Assembly (NCBI RefSeq): GCF_014652695.1
Contig: NZ_BMZH01000008.1
Span: 1 to 64,000 of the forward strand
Origin: Algimonas arctica
GTDB taxonomy: Bacteria; Pseudomonadota; Alphaproteobacteria; Caulobacterales; Maricaulaceae
Length of the DNA: 64,000 nt
Direction: 5' to 3'
Shown here: one piece after another, positions 11,561 through 20,857 of the stretch
Layout: the number at the start of each line of letters is the position of its first letter
Numbering within the stretch: position 1 is the stretch's first letter
The notes under the pieces: model-generated
What the model saw: the letters and a program-made list of their open reading frames with translations, nothing else
Database searches by the model: none
What the model was told of the DNA's origin: nothing
Program-made: the position numbers and the translations under genes

Positions 11561-11612
11561 CCGGACTTGTCGAAGTGGCCTGACGGGCCTTGTCTGAGCG
11601 GCCTGATGGGCC
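11544..11612. repeat. Three imperfect 23-bp tandem copies across the purF stop
   Basis: Copies start at 11544, 11567 and 11590, each beginning TTGTC. Copies 2 and 3 match at 19 of 23 positions; copy 1, which encodes the last purF codons and the stop, is more diverged. The array fills most of the short gap between purF and the SDR gene and looks like local duplication of the purF tail. Confidence 0.6.
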
Positions 11613-11638
11613 GCATAAAAGTCGCGTAGGATTCATCA

Positions 11639-12373
11639 ATGACTAAACCTTTGGACGGTCGCATCACGCTTGTCACCGGCGCGTCGCGCGGCATTGGCTA
11701 CGCTGCGGCGAAAGCCCTCGCGGCCGCCGGGAGCCACGTCATCGCTGTCGCCCGCACACAAGGCGGGCTTGAATCCCTCGATGATGAGATCAAAGCCTTG
11801 GGCGGGACCTGCTCGCTCGTGCCGATGGACTTGCGGGATTTCGATCAAATTGACCGATTGGGCGGTCTGTTGAACGACCGCTACGGTCGTCTTGATGGCT
11901 TGCTCTGTAACGCAGGTGTTCTCGGCGATATTACACCGGCCAATCACGTCACGCCCAAGGATTGGATGCGGATTATCGACGTCAATATGACGGCCCCTTA
12001 CCGCCTTATCCGCTCGCTTGACCCCTTGCTCCGTGTGAGCGACGCAGGACGGGCTGTCTTTATGACCAGTTCAGTGGCGCGGGCACCGCGGGCCTATTGG
12101 GCGGCCTATGCGGCGTCTAAAGCCGGGATGGAGACATTCGTGCGCTGTTGGGCCGAAGAAATCGCGGACATCACCAAAATTCGTGTCAACCTGCTGAACC
12201 CAGGCGGCACAGACACACAGATGCGGGCCAAGGCTATGCCCGGCGAAGACAAGTCAACGCTACCGACACCCTATGACGTCGCGCCTCTGATCGCGGAAAT
12301 GTTGGGCCCAGATTACACGGCGCATGATACGCTCGTCTCGTATCGGGATTGGGCGAAAGCGCAGGCGGAATAA
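11639..12373 (+). CDS. SDR family NAD(P)-dependent oxidoreductase
   Basis: The 244-residue product is a classical short-chain dehydrogenase: the cofactor motif is TGASRGIG (residues 14-21), the NAG motif is LLCNAGVLG, the catalytic Ser is in FMTSSVA, and the YxxxK motif is YAASK. It follows purF by 78 bp on the same strand and may be read through from it. Substrate and precise function are not evident. Confidence 0.9.
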   Translation: MTKPLDGRITLVTGASRGIGYAAAKALAAAGSHVIAVARTQGGLESLDDEIKALGGTCSLVPMDLRDFDQIDRLGGLLNDRYGRLDGLLCNAGVLGDITPANHVTPKDWMRIIDVNMTAPYRLIRSLDPLLRVSDAGRAVFMTSSVARAPRAYWAAYAASKAGMETFVRCWAEEIADITKIRVNLLNPGGTDTQMRAKAMPGEDKSTLPTPYDVAPLIAEMLGPDYTAHDTLVSYRDWAKAQAE

Positions 12374-12428
12374 TTTAAAGATAGTCTTTGCCTGTGTTAC
12401 GATCAAAAAAATGATCGGGGATATACAG

Positions 12429-14360
12429 ATGAAACATTTTCTTACGACCGCGGCGACCGCATTCGCCCTCTGCACATTGGCAGCGTGCTCAGCTGACGCA
12501 CCCGTTCAAACCGAGACGGAGTCACAGTCCAGCGCTGCGAGCCATACGACCTATTCGGCAGACGCGTTTTTCCAAACGACCTCCTTTGGCCTTCCGTCTG
12601 GAGACGGTGCCGCATTTAGCGCCGAGACAGGCGATATTCTCGTTTCATCGGATGAAACGGGCGTATTCAACGCCTATCGCATGAATTCGCAAACCGGTAA
12701 TCGTCAAGCCCTAACCAGCTCAACCACCAATCCAATTTTTCCCATCAGTTGGTTTCCCAATGATGATCGTATTCTCTTCAGCCAAGATGGCGGCGGGGAT
12801 GAACTCGACCACGTTTTTGTTCGAAAAACAGATGGATCCGTTCAGGATCTCACGCCGGGTAATCCGGTCAAGGCGAGCTTCTTGGGCTGGTCTGATGATC
12901 GCAGCACCTTTTACCTGCTGAGTAATGAGCGGGACGCAAAAACGTTCGATGTCTACGCCTATTCGGCAGACGATTACTCCCAGACCCTCGTGTTTGAAAA
13001 CAGCCTTTTTGACGTCAATGCGATCAGCGGTGATGGCCAATATATTGGCCTGACAAAATCGCGCACATCGGCTGATTCCAATGTCTATGTGGCCGACCTC
13101 GCCGCTGGCACTGACCCCAGCCTTATCACAGAGCATACAGGCAATGTTGGCCACGCGGCCTTCGGCTTTTCATCGGATAATGGCCACTTATATTTCGGCA
13201 CGAATGAAGGCGGAGAATTCACTCGAGCGGTCAGCTATGATCTGAAAACCGGGACGAAAGCTGACGCCATGGCCGCCGATTGGGACGTCAATTATTTCGG
13301 CGAGTCGCCGTCGGGGCGCTATCGGATTGGTATTGAAAATGCCGATGCGACCGGCGTTCTGACGCTAACGGACACACACACAGGAAACGCGGTCACGCTG
13401 AATAATATCCCGAACGGGGAAATTCGCAATGTCCGCTTCAATGGGGACGAAAGTCGCGTCGCCTTTATCGTCAATAGTAGCACATCGCCGTCCAACATTT
13501 ATGTCGCCGACATGATGACGGGAGACGCGCGTGTTCTGACGTCTGCGCTAAACCCGGCCATTGACCCGGCAATCATGGTCGATAGTTCGGTCGCGCGATT
13601 TGAGAGCTATGACGGGCTTGAAATACCCGGCATTCTCTACCGCCCGAAAACAGCCAGCGCCGCCAATCCTGCGCCCGCCCTCGTTTTGGTCCACGGCGGC
13701 CCCGGGGGTCAAACGCGGCGCGGTTACAGCGCCATGATCCAGCATCTCGTGAATCACGGCTACGCCGTTTACGGGATCAATAATCGCGGTAGCTCTGGGT
13801 ACGGCAAGACCTTCTTTCATTTGGATGACAAACGTCACGGCGATGTCGATTTGAAAGATGTTGTGGCGTCAAAAGACTTCCTTGGCGACATGGATTGGAT
13901 CGACGCCGACAGGATCGGGATAATGGGCGGCAGCTATGGCGGCTATATGGTCGCGGCGGCCCTCGCGTTTGAGCCTGAAGTGTTCGATGTCGGGGTCAAT
14001 ATTTTTGGTGTGACGAATTGGGTTCGCACCTTGGACTCTATTCCGCCGTGGTGGGAAAGTTTCCGCGAATCCTTGTTTGATGAGATGGGCGACCCCGCCA
14101 CGGATGGCGAGCGTCACCGCGCGATCTCGCCACTATTCCACGCTAGCAATATTGTTCGGCCCCTTCTGGTCGTTCAGGGGGCGAATGATCCCCGCGTTTT
14201 GCAGGTCGAGTCCGACGAACTCGTCGCGGCCGTTCGCGCCAACGATGTCCCGGTCGAATATGTGTTGTTTGACGATGAAGGCCATGGTTTTCGCAAGCGC
14301 GAAAACCGGATTAAGGCGTCACAAGCCTATGTCGAATTCCTCGACACCTATTTGAAATAG
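12429..14360 (+). CDS. S9 family prolyl-oligopeptidase-like lipoprotein
   Basis: The 643-residue product has a lipoprotein signal peptide (LAAC lipobox). A seven-bladed beta-propeller of TolB/DPP-like repeats (about residues 40-380) precedes a C-terminal alpha/beta-hydrolase domain. Catalytic residues are visible: nucleophile Ser in GGSYGGY, Asp in [10 protein letters not shown], His in DEGHGF. The family cleaves short peptides, usually after proline or at acyl-amino termini, here probably in the periplasm. The start at 12429 opens the signal peptide directly; 35 extra in-frame codons upstream would overlap the SDR gene and spoil it. An intrinsic terminator follows. Confidence 0.92.
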   Translation: MKHFLTTAATAFALCTLAACSADAPVQTETESQSSAASHTTYSADAFFQTTSFGLPSGDGAAFSAETGDILVSSDETGVFNAYRMNSQTGNRQALTSSTTNPIFPISWFPNDDRILFSQDGGGDELDHVFVRKTDGSVQDLTPGNPVKASFLGWSDDRSTFYLLSNERDAKTFDVYAYSADDYSQTLVFENSLFDVNAISGDGQYIGLTKSRTSADSNVYVADLAAGTDPSLITEHTGNVGHAAFGFSSDNGHLYFGTNEGGEFTRAVSYDLKTGTKADAMAADWDVNYFGESPSGRYRIGIENADATGVLTLTDTHTGNAVTLNNIPNGEIRNVRFNGDESRVAFIVNSSTSPSNIYVADMMTGDARVLTSALNPAIDPAIMVDSSVARFESYDGLEIPGILYRPKTASAANPAPALVLVHGGPGGQTRRGYSAMIQHLVNHGYAVYGINNRGSSGYGKTFFHLDDKRHGDVDLKDVVASKDFLGDMDWIDADRIGIMGGSYGGYMVAAALAFEPEVFDVGVNIFGVTNWVRTLDSIPPWWESFRESLFDEMGDPATDGERHRAISPLFHASNIVRPLLVVQGANDPRVLQVESDELVAAVRANDVPVEYVLFDDEGHGFRKRENRIKASQAYVEFLDTYLK

Positions 14361-14366
14361 ACGAGT

Positions 14367-14396
14367 ATGCTGACGCCGATGGGCGTCAGCATTTTA
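14367..14396 (+). terminator. Intrinsic terminator after the S9 peptidase gene
   Basis: An 11-bp perfect stem (ATGCTGACGCC/GGCGTCAGCAT) with a GATG loop is followed by TTT. It starts 7 bp after the peptidase stop and separates it from the converging alcohol dehydrogenase gene. Confidence 0.85.
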
Positions 14397-14413
14397 TCAC
14401 GCCCCTGAAGGCG

Positions 14414-15418
14414 CTAGTTTTCCAGTACGATCCGGTAACGGGCCTTCCCAGACTCAAGCCGTTCGATCGCGGCATTGCATTCCGACATGGGGAACGTCTC
14501 GATCATCGGTTTGATATCGTGACGAACGCAGAATTCTAACATTTTAGCGACCATATCAGGCGGCCCTGTGTCTGAGCCCGCGACCATGCGGGCACCGCCC
14601 ACTAACGCGTTGGCGGGGATGCCCATCGGCTCTGGGATAATCCCGACCGTGATCAGTTTCCCTTCGGGACGCAGCGCGCGCATATACAAGGGCCAATTCA
14701 GGCTGACGTTTACGGTCGTCAGAATATAATCAAAGTAGCCTCGCTCCGCCTTAATCGCGGCGTCGTCGCGACTATTGACGATGCGATGCGCGCCCAGCGC
14801 TTTCAACTCATCTTCCTTATCCATAGAGGATGTGAACGCCGTCACTTCGCAGCCCCATGCATTGGCAAATTGCACGGCTAAATGGCCCAGCCCGCCAATG
14901 CCGATAATGCCGATACGGTCCGTCGGTTTGAGATCGAAATCAAGGAACGGCGCGAATACCGTGATGCCGCCGCAAAAAAGCGGGCCCGCAGATTTGACGT
15001 CGATGCCGTCCGGCAACGGCACGGCCCAGATGTGCTGCACGCGGATACGATCGGCAAACCCGCCCCGTCCCGCGATCGTAGACGTCCCCGTCTGACAACG
15101 CTGTTGACGGCCTGACAGGCAAGGCGAGCAATGCTGGCAGCTATGGGACGTCCAACCAACGCCGACCATTTGGCCAACTTTCAGATGGGTGACACCCGAC
15201 CCGACCGCTGCAATTTCGCCGACAACTTCGTGACCGGGCACCAAGGGATATCGGCTGCCGCGCCAATCATTATTGATCATGGACACGTCGGAATGGCAGA
15301 CGCCGCAGGCGGTAATCTTGATTTCAACTTCATCCGCACCAATCAACCCCGGATCATAGGAGAATGGCGCCAGCGACCCACCGGCTTCTGTCGCGGCGTA
15401 GGCATTAATGTCAGTCAT
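14414..15418 (-). CDS. Zinc-dependent alcohol dehydrogenase (CAD/YahK-like)
   Basis: The 334-residue medium-chain dehydrogenase has the catalytic zinc site CGVCHSD with GHEVVGE, the structural zinc cluster CQHCSPCLSGRQQRC, and a Rossmann motif GIGGLGHLAVQ typical of the cinnamyl-alcohol-dehydrogenase subgroup, usually NADPH-dependent aldehyde reductases. The length is a little short of the usual 345-350. It stands just downstream of an XRE regulator on the same strand, so shared regulation is possible. Confidence 0.9.
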   Translation of the reverse strand: MTDINAYAATEAGGSLAPFSYDPGLIGADEVEIKITACGVCHSDVSMINNDWRGSRYPLVPGHEVVGEIAAVGSGVTHLKVGQMVGVGWTSHSCQHCSPCLSGRQQRCQTGTSTIAGRGGFADRIRVQHIWAVPLPDGIDVKSAGPLFCGGITVFAPFLDFDLKPTDRIGIIGIGGLGHLAVQFANAWGCEVTAFTSSMDKEDELKALGAHRIVNSRDDAAIKAERGYFDYILTTVNVSLNWPLYMRALRPEGKLITVGIIPEPMGIPANALVGGARMVAGSDTGPPDMVAKMLEFCVRHDIKPMIETFPMSECNAAIERLESGKARYRIVLEN

Positions 15419-15445
15419 AATAGGCTCCGAGCTTGGTCGACCCTT

Positions 15446-15673
15446 TTAACCCCATTCCCCACTGAATTGAAACAGCTCTTCAAGCGGCTCGCCGAGAACA
15501 TGAGACAGGCGGAAGGCAAGTTCGAGCGAGGGCGAGTATTTTTCGGCCTCAATGGCGATAATCGTCTGGCGCGTCGCCCCCACACGGCGCGCAAGCTCGG
15601 CTTGCGTCAGGTCCGTGCGCGCCACACGGATGCGCTTGATCTGATTGGCAATATGGGATTTCTTACCGCCCAT
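15446..15673 (-). CDS. XRE family helix-turn-helix regulator
   Basis: The 75-residue product is almost entirely an HTH_3 domain: [18 protein letters not shown] then [20 protein letters not shown], the pattern of small YozG-like regulators. Its ATG overlaps the stop of the membrane protein gene upstream as TAATG, so the two are co-translated. Palindromic sites upstream of that partner are likely its operators, making this a self-regulated pair. Confidence 0.9.
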   Translation of the reverse strand: MGGKKSHIANQIKRIRVARTDLTQAELARRVGATRQTIIAIEAEKYSPSLELAFRLSHVLGEPLEELFQFSGEWG

Positions 15674-16152
15674 TAGGTCGCTCGATAGCGAAGAACGACC
15701 GCCCCGTGTCGCATCAGGTCAGCAACGTAGCTTACAAAAACCAAAGAAAATAGGATTTCAACGGGCGTTTCAAACGCGATTGAACCTGTGTATTCGTCCG
15801 CAATGATGTAGCTCATCAAAATACCGACAGTTGTCAGCCCAACGCCTGCATGCAGTGCTATGTAGCCGACCCGCGATCCGAAAGACTGAATTGCCACGTC
15901 CCGTTCATCCCGATCTACCTCACCCTGACGGCGACGAACGGAGAATATAATCCCGATCACTGCATGGTAAAATATTGTGATGATTACGAGTTTAAGAAAC
16001 AATTCTCCGGTCTCACCCGGTGACAGATTGGACGGATTGAGCGACCAACCCGGCGCAATGGCTTTCCAGAACCAAACGAACACAAACCCATCCGCCAGTA
16101 GCGTTATCCAGCTCTGCCGTTCCGGCTCACTCATATCAGTAATAATCGACAT
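15673..16152 (-). CDS. Membrane protein of unknown function paired with an XRE regulator
   Basis: The 159-residue product has about four predicted TM segments (around [57 protein letters not shown] and [17 protein letters not shown]) and a charged cytoplasmic loop with [16 protein letters not shown]. Small membrane proteins of this kind are commonly encoded next to a YozG-like XRE protein; no biochemical role is established. The start at 16152 is chosen because GGAGGGG lies four bases upstream; an ATG at 16164 would overlap the operator palindrome. Confidence 0.8.
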   Translation of the reverse strand: MSIITDMSEPERQSWITLLADGFVFVWFWKAIAPGWSLNPSNLSPGETGELFLKLVIITIFYHAVIGIIFSVRRRQGEVDRDERDVAIQSFGSRVGYIALHAGVGLTTVGILMSYIIADEYTGSIAFETPVEILFSLVFVSYVADLMRHGAVVLRYRAT

Positions 16153-16162
16153 TCGCCCCTCC

Positions 16163-16182
16163 ATGTAAGATATACCTTACAT
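16163..16182 (-). promoter_or_regulatory. Probable operator: perfect palindrome ATGTAAG-N6-CTTACAT
   Basis: A perfect 7-bp inverted repeat with a 6-bp spacer lies immediately upstream of the GGAGGGG ribosome-binding site of the membrane-protein/XRE operon. Its position fits autorepression by the XRE protein. A related site lies 36 bp further upstream. Confidence 0.6.
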
Positions 16183-16198
16183 AGGGTGAAGTCGCGTA

Positions 16199-16218
16199 AT
16201 GTCAAATATATGTTACAT
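16199..16218 (-). promoter_or_regulatory. Second, imperfect operator-like palindrome
   Basis: ATGTCAAATATATGTTACAT keeps the ATGT/ACAT ends and dyad symmetry of the site at 16163-16182. It sits in the 69-bp gap between the der stop and the membrane-protein start. Two sites spaced about 3.5 helical turns apart suggest cooperative repressor binding. Confidence 0.45.
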
Positions 16219-16221
16219 CAC

Positions 16222-17664
16222 CTAGCGTTTCTTCTCGCCAAGCGGTTCGCGGCCTTTGATCCGTTTGATATTATCATAGGGGTTTTCGTCGGCTTTCACG
16301 ATCATGCGGATCGGAATACCGGGCAACCCGAAGTCTTCCCGCAAGCCATTGACCAGATAACGGCGATAGCTTTCCGGCAATTTTTCGGCGCGCGAACATT
16401 TCAACACGAAGGTTGGCGGACGCGTTTTGGTTTGGCTGATATATTTCGGCTTGATCCGACGACCCGCGACGGCGGGCGGGGGATGTCGCGCGACTTTTTC
16501 AATCAGCCAGTCATTGAGCTCTGACGTCTTGATTTTGGCCGACCAATCATTGTGAATACGCTCAATCGCCGGCAGCAATTTATCGACGCTTTTACCCGTC
16601 AGACCAGAGAAGGTCACAACCGGAACACCGCCAAATTGTGGCAGTAAACGCCCGGCCATTTCGCGTAGCGCTTTGGAAAGTTCAGATTTATTTTCGACGA
16701 GATCCCATTTGGTCACACCAATCACCATGGCGCGGCCTTCGCGTTCAACCAGGCTCGCCAATTGCAAATCCTGTTTGTCGAAAGGCGATGTCGCATCCAT
16801 CAACATAATTACGACTTGGGCGAAACGGAGCGCACGGATCGTGTCCGACACACTCATGACTTCGAGCTTCTCATGAACTCTGGCTTTTTTCCTGATGCCC
16901 GCCGTATCGTGGAATTGAACGCGGCGGCCCTGCCAAATATGATCAATCGTGATGCTATCCCGCGTCACACCGGCTTCTGGGCCAACCAACAAACGGTCCT
17001 TGCCAATCATGGTGTTGATCAGCGTCGATTTCCCTGCATTAGGCCGACCGATGATCGCAATCCGAACCGGGGCTTCACTAAAGTCCATCTCCTCGGGTTC
17101 AGTCAGATCGATCTCGCGCAGTGCCATCTCGATCACATCGTCTAAATCGACAAAACCGAGATTATGCTCAGCCGCGACTTCAACCGGATCCCCCATACCG
17201 AGCGAATAGCCTTCGGTAACGCCGACATCCGCAGCCGAGCTTTCGACCTTATTGGCGACCAGCACGACGGGTTTACCGCTCTTACGCACGAATTGAGCGA
17301 AGATACGATCCAACGCTGTCACGCCAGCGCGCGCGTCATACACAAACAAGACGAGGTCAGCGCCCATAACGGCCGCTTCTGTCCCGGCGCGCATCCGCGC
17401 CTCCAACTTGTCACCTTTGGCGTTTTCATAACCCGCCGTATCCAGCAACGTCATTTCGTGGCCGCGGATTTTGGATTTTGCTTCGCGCACATCGCGCGTC
17501 ACGCCCGGCGTATCATCGACAATCGCGAGTTTCTTGCCCGCGAGACGATTGAACAGCGTCGATTTACCAACATTGGGACGCCCAACGACTGCAATCCGGG
17601 GGGGACGCATTTTAGGGGCGTCCGGGTCGATGTCGTCTTCGACCTCGTCTCTATATTTTTTCAT
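16222..17664 (-). CDS. der: Ribosome biogenesis GTPase Der (EngA)
   Basis: The 480-residue product has the two tandem G domains unique to Der: first GRPNVGKSTLFNRL with DTPG, second GRPNAGKSTLINTM with HDTAGIRKKARV, NKxD-type motifs (ANKVES, TKWD) in each, and a C-terminal KH-like domain. Der acts in maturation of the 50S subunit. The start at 17664 overlaps the bamB stop as ATGA; an internal ATG at 17610 would remove 18 acidic residues not present in E. coli Der. The order yfgM-like/bamB/der matches that in many proteobacteria. Confidence 0.96.
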   Translation of the reverse strand: MKKYRDEVEDDIDPDAPKMRPPRIAVVGRPNVGKSTLFNRLAGKKLAIVDDTPGVTRDVREAKSKIRGHEMTLLDTAGYENAKGDKLEARMRAGTEAAVMGADLVLFVYDARAGVTALDRIFAQFVRKSGKPVVLVANKVESSAADVGVTEGYSLGMGDPVEVAAEHNLGFVDLDDVIEMALREIDLTEPEEMDFSEAPVRIAIIGRPNAGKSTLINTMIGKDRLLVGPEAGVTRDSITIDHIWQGRRVQFHDTAGIRKKARVHEKLEVMSVSDTIRALRFAQVVIMLMDATSPFDKQDLQLASLVEREGRAMVIGVTKWDLVENKSELSKALREMAGRLLPQFGGVPVVTFSGLTGKSVDKLLPAIERIHNDWSAKIKTSELNDWLIEKVARHPPPAVAGRRIKPKYISQTKTRPPTFVLKCSRAEKLPESYRRYLVNGLREDFGLPGIPIRMIVKADENPYDNIKRIKGREPLGEKKR

Positions 17665-19094
17665 CGGAGGGCGATCAATTTGGCTTTGTCCGTCAACATA
17701 TAGACGGTTTCATTCGCGATAATCGGCGGCACCATGACGGTGTCACCCAATTTGCGGTCTTCAATGATGGAGCCATCATAAGGATTGATGATCATCATGC
17801 GGCCACGGCTAGACGCCACGACAAGACGGTCACCCGCAAGAACAGGACCGGACCAGACAATGCGGTCTTTCCGTTTCTTGGGCTTCTTAAATGTCTCTAA
17901 TTGCTGGATCCAGATTACGGATCCGTTGAGTTTAGACAGGGCCGCAACCTTGCCGTCTGTTGTAACGGTGAAGATGAAATCCCCGGCAACCCACGGCATG
18001 CCGATGGACCCGGCGGGCTGCGACCAAACACGCTGACCTGTGCGGAAATCGAACGCCGTCATGACACCGGATTGCGCTGTCGCAATAACGTAACCGTCCG
18101 CAATGACAGGGCCAAAGGCAATATCATTAAGCGCAGCCAGCGGTGTCAAACGCGTCGAGGACGCCAAAGCATCCTGCCACAACACACCGCCATTTTGTGC
18201 GCGCAACGCAACCAGTTCCCCAGAGGAGAACGGCGCAACGACAACATCATTCATTACGGCGGGCGCAGGAACAGTCAGCATGCGGGCCGTTTCGACAATC
18301 CCTTGGTAGGTCCAAAGGACGGCGCCTTTATCGCGCGCGTCAAAGGCCATAATTTCGTTATCATCGGTAATAGCGTAAACTTTACCATTGGCCACAGTAG
18401 GCGCGGAATGGAGCGGAACGCGAACGCGCTTACGCCATAACTCATCCCCTGATTTAGCATCGAGCGCCAACAAAACACCGAGGCCGGACGAGACATAAAG
18501 CACGCCGCCGTCATAGGCGACGCCGCCGCCAACACCGTCTTTATCCTTACCCGATCCATCAATAAACGACCGGGGGTCGCGAATGCGGTCAATGATCGAC
18601 GTACCTTTCGTCCGGGTCGTCTCAGCCTCTGAAACCTCGATTTCAAAATCCCAGATGCGCTTTCCGCCGGCTTCATCAAAAGCCCGAACCGTACTATCCG
18701 CGTCCATCACATAGATCACCCCATTGGCGACTACGGGCGGCGCGGCGATAAAGCCCTTACGATTAGACCCGTCACCCACATCTTTAGACCAAATTTTCTC
18801 GAGCGGTCCTGATGCGCCGGTATGCTGCACTACGTGGGCGACATTGCCGCCCAATTGCGGCCAGTCGGTATTGACGTAAACAGGCGGCAAAACGATTTGC
18901 TCAGGGGTGACAGTCCCGTCAACCGATAGCGTGTCGTTAAGTTCAAGAATAGAAATACGGCGGTCTGAGCCGGCAACGTCGCCCTGATCCGGACCATCGC
19001 CACTAAAGGGGTTGATTGAGCTCAGCGTTGAACACCCTGTCAGCAAGACAGTCGCCAGCGCAGTTGTCAGAAACGGTTTAAGGTGTGTCGTCAT
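17661..19094 (-). CDS. bamB: Outer membrane assembly lipoprotein BamB
   Basis: The 477-residue product has a signal peptide with lipobox LLTGC and an eight-bladed PQQ-type beta-propeller (repeats such as VYVMDADSTVRAFDEAGGKRIWDF). BamB is the propeller scaffold of the BAM complex that inserts beta-barrel proteins. It is somewhat longer than E. coli BamB (392), mainly through an N-terminal linker after the lipid anchor. The start at 19094 gives an intact signal peptide and overlaps the upstream gene by 17 bp; der is coupled downstream. Confidence 0.93.
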   Translation of the reverse strand: MTTHLKPFLTTALATVLLTGCSTLSSINPFSGDGPDQGDVAGSDRRISILELNDTLSVDGTVTPEQIVLPPVYVNTDWPQLGGNVAHVVQHTGASGPLEKIWSKDVGDGSNRKGFIAAPPVVANGVIYVMDADSTVRAFDEAGGKRIWDFEIEVSEAETTRTKGTSIIDRIRDPRSFIDGSGKDKDGVGGGVAYDGGVLYVSSGLGVLLALDAKSGDELWRKRVRVPLHSAPTVANGKVYAITDDNEIMAFDARDKGAVLWTYQGIVETARMLTVPAPAVMNDVVVAPFSSGELVALRAQNGGVLWQDALASSTRLTPLAALNDIAFGPVIADGYVIATAQSGVMTAFDFRTGQRVWSQPAGSIGMPWVAGDFIFTVTTDGKVAALSKLNGSVIWIQQLETFKKPKKRKDRIVWSGPVLAGDRLVVASSRGRMMIINPYDGSIIEDRKLGDTVMVPPIIANETVYMLTDKAKLIALR

Positions 19095-19845
19095 TGTCGG
19101 ACCCCTCTTCATTATCGGAACCCTCTTCAACAGTGGACTCGTTGGGCAGCTCCATCGTCGGAGCCTCAGGGGCATCCAAGCTCGGCGTTTGCCCTGTTGC
19201 AGCGGTCGTCCCCATCAGGACAAGTGCTTGTTGAGCCCGCCGCGCGACCGTGTCCGGCACACCGGGAATAGTATCAAGATACGCGAATTCAGCGCGGGCT
19301 TGATCCAATTTCCCTTGATTAAGGGCCGCCGTCGCCAGCAATTCGCGGGCAAGAAATTCATAGGGTGCGCCTTGGACCGAGAGGCGCGAGGCGCGCTGTT
19401 CGACATCGCCCCATTCGCCGCGGTTCGCGACAATATAAGTCGATTTTAGCGCGGCCAGCTGTGCATGGCGCTCCAGCTTAAAGCGGTTGCTCGCCGCATC
19501 ATAAAGACGGATCGCTTCAGCGTCATTGCCTTGCTCTGCCGAAATAATCGCGGCGCGCATCAAAGACAGCCCCGCATACCCATCCGGAGCGACATCCGCG
19601 AGAGCCAGAAAGGCCAAACGGGATTGATCGACCTTGCCGTCTTGCAACAACGTATCCGCTTCAAGGTAGCTATAAGACGCGGCACGAGCCGTGCGGTCCT
19701 TGCTATAGTCGCGCCATTCGACGACACCGACGGCGATAACAATCGCAACCAGCATGCCGATGATAAGAGGTCCGAATTTACGCAGGAACTTGTTGTAATC
19801 GTCCTTGCGAAGTTCCTCTTCGACTTCGGAGATGAAATCGACCAT
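19078..19845 (-). CDS. YfgM-like tetratricopeptide membrane protein
   Basis: The 255-residue product begins with a cytoplasmic helix MVDFISEVEEELRKDDYNKFLRKFG, one TM segment (PLIIGMLVAIVIAVGVVEW) and a periplasmic TPR-like helical region, the layout of the YfgM family, an ancillary SecYEG subunit linked to periplasmic chaperones. The last 40 residues are acidic and Pro/Ser/Glu-rich with NEEGSDN-type repeats. It is the first gene of the block leading to bamB and der, overlapping bamB. Confidence 0.85.
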   Translation of the reverse strand: MVDFISEVEEELRKDDYNKFLRKFGPLIIGMLVAIVIAVGVVEWRDYSKDRTARAASYSYLEADTLLQDGKVDQSRLAFLALADVAPDGYAGLSLMRAAIISAEQGNDAEAIRLYDAASNRFKLERHAQLAALKSTYIVANRGEWGDVEQRASRLSVQGAPYEFLARELLATAALNQGKLDQARAEFAYLDTIPGVPDTVARRAQQALVLMGTTAATGQTPSLDAPEAPTMELPNESTVEEGSDNEEGSDNDDTP

Positions 19846-19904
19846 GATTATCCCAGTGTGGTGAAGCCAGCAAAACGCAGTATGAAAAGCTCATAATACG
19901 TGCG

Positions 19905-19921
19905 GCAGGTTTGCCACCTGC
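19905..19921 (-). terminator. Weak hairpin after panB
   Basis: GCAGGT/ACCTGC forms a 6-bp stem with a 5-nt loop in the 151-bp gap between panB and the yfgM-like gene. No clear U-run follows, so terminator function is uncertain. Nothing else was recognised in this gap. Confidence 0.3.
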
Positions 19922-19996
19922 TCTAACTTTGTGACCCCGCCCCCGCAACCGCAAACGGCATGACGTTTCAGTCAGAATCGACGGTTTATAGGCGCC

Positions 19997-20857
19997 TCAA
20001 TCCTTGAATACGTAAAGGTTTTCAGCCCGCGGAAAGGTTCGGGATTTCACCTCATCCGCATATTGACTGACAGAGGCATCGATCTGCTCACGCATATTCC
20101 CGAATTTATGGACAAATTTTGGCACCCGATCGAACAAACCCAACATATCGGGCGTAACAAGAATTTGGCCATCGCAATTGGGCGAGGCGCCGATTCCGAT
20201 GGTTGGAATATCGACCGCTTTTGTCACCCGCTCCGCAATTTCAGCCGAAACACCTTCGACGACGACGGCGAACGATCCTGCTTCGGCGGCGGCGACCGCG
20301 TTGCGAAGAATTTCATCCGCGACCTTTTGGTTCCGACCGCGCGCCCGGAACCCGCCCAGAACATGCATGGATTGCGGACGCAATCCGACATGGCTCATCA
20401 CCGGAATGCCGCGCTCCACCAGATAGGCAATCGTCTTGGCCGCATAAGAGCCGGATTCGATTTTCACAGCTTGGCAGCTTGTTTCCATCATCACACGTGA
20501 GGCCGAGGCGAACGCCGTATCCGGCGTGCCTTCATAGGACCCGAACGGCAGGTCAACGACGACCATCGCCGTCTTGGACCCGCGCATCACCGCCTGCCCG
20601 TGCATAATCATCATATCCATCGTCACCCCGACCGTGCTGGGCAGGCCGTGGACAACCATCCCGACAGAATCGCCGACCAAGATCAGGTCGCAATGCGGAT
20701 CGATTATTTCCGCCGTTGGCGCGTCATAGGCGGTCAAACACACAATGGGTTCGCCCCCTTTACGGCCCGTAATTTGCGGGGCCGTGACTCGTCGGGTCCG
20801 TTTGACTGGGCGGGAATGAGGCCGGCTATCAGAGGGAGGTTGAGGCTGTGCTGACAT
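19997..20857 (-). CDS. panB: 3-methyl-2-oxobutanoate hydroxymethyltransferase PanB
   Basis: PanB adds a hydroxymethyl group from methylene-THF to ketoisovalerate, making ketopantoate for pantothenate/CoA synthesis. The 286-residue barrel has LTAYDAPTAEIID, the Mg-binding LVGDSVGMVVHG, VDLPFGSYE, and VMSHVGLRPQS. The start ATG overlaps the stop of the acyl-CoA dehydrogenase gene as TAATG, an unusual pairing since panC is not adjacent. The N-terminal 25 residues are a basic Pro/Arg-rich extension. Confidence 0.95.
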   Translation of the reverse strand: MSAQPQPPSDSRPHSRPVKRTRRVTAPQITGRKGGEPIVCLTAYDAPTAEIIDPHCDLILVGDSVGMVVHGLPSTVGVTMDMMIMHGQAVMRGSKTAMVVVDLPFGSYEGTPDTAFASASRVMMETSCQAVKIESGSYAAKTIAYLVERGIPVMSHVGLRPQSMHVLGGFRARGRNQKVADEILRNAVAAAEAGSFAVVVEGVSAEIAERVTKAVDIPTIGIGASPNCDGQILVTPDMLGLFDRVPKFVHKFGNMREQIDASVSQYADEVKSRTFPRAENLYVFKD

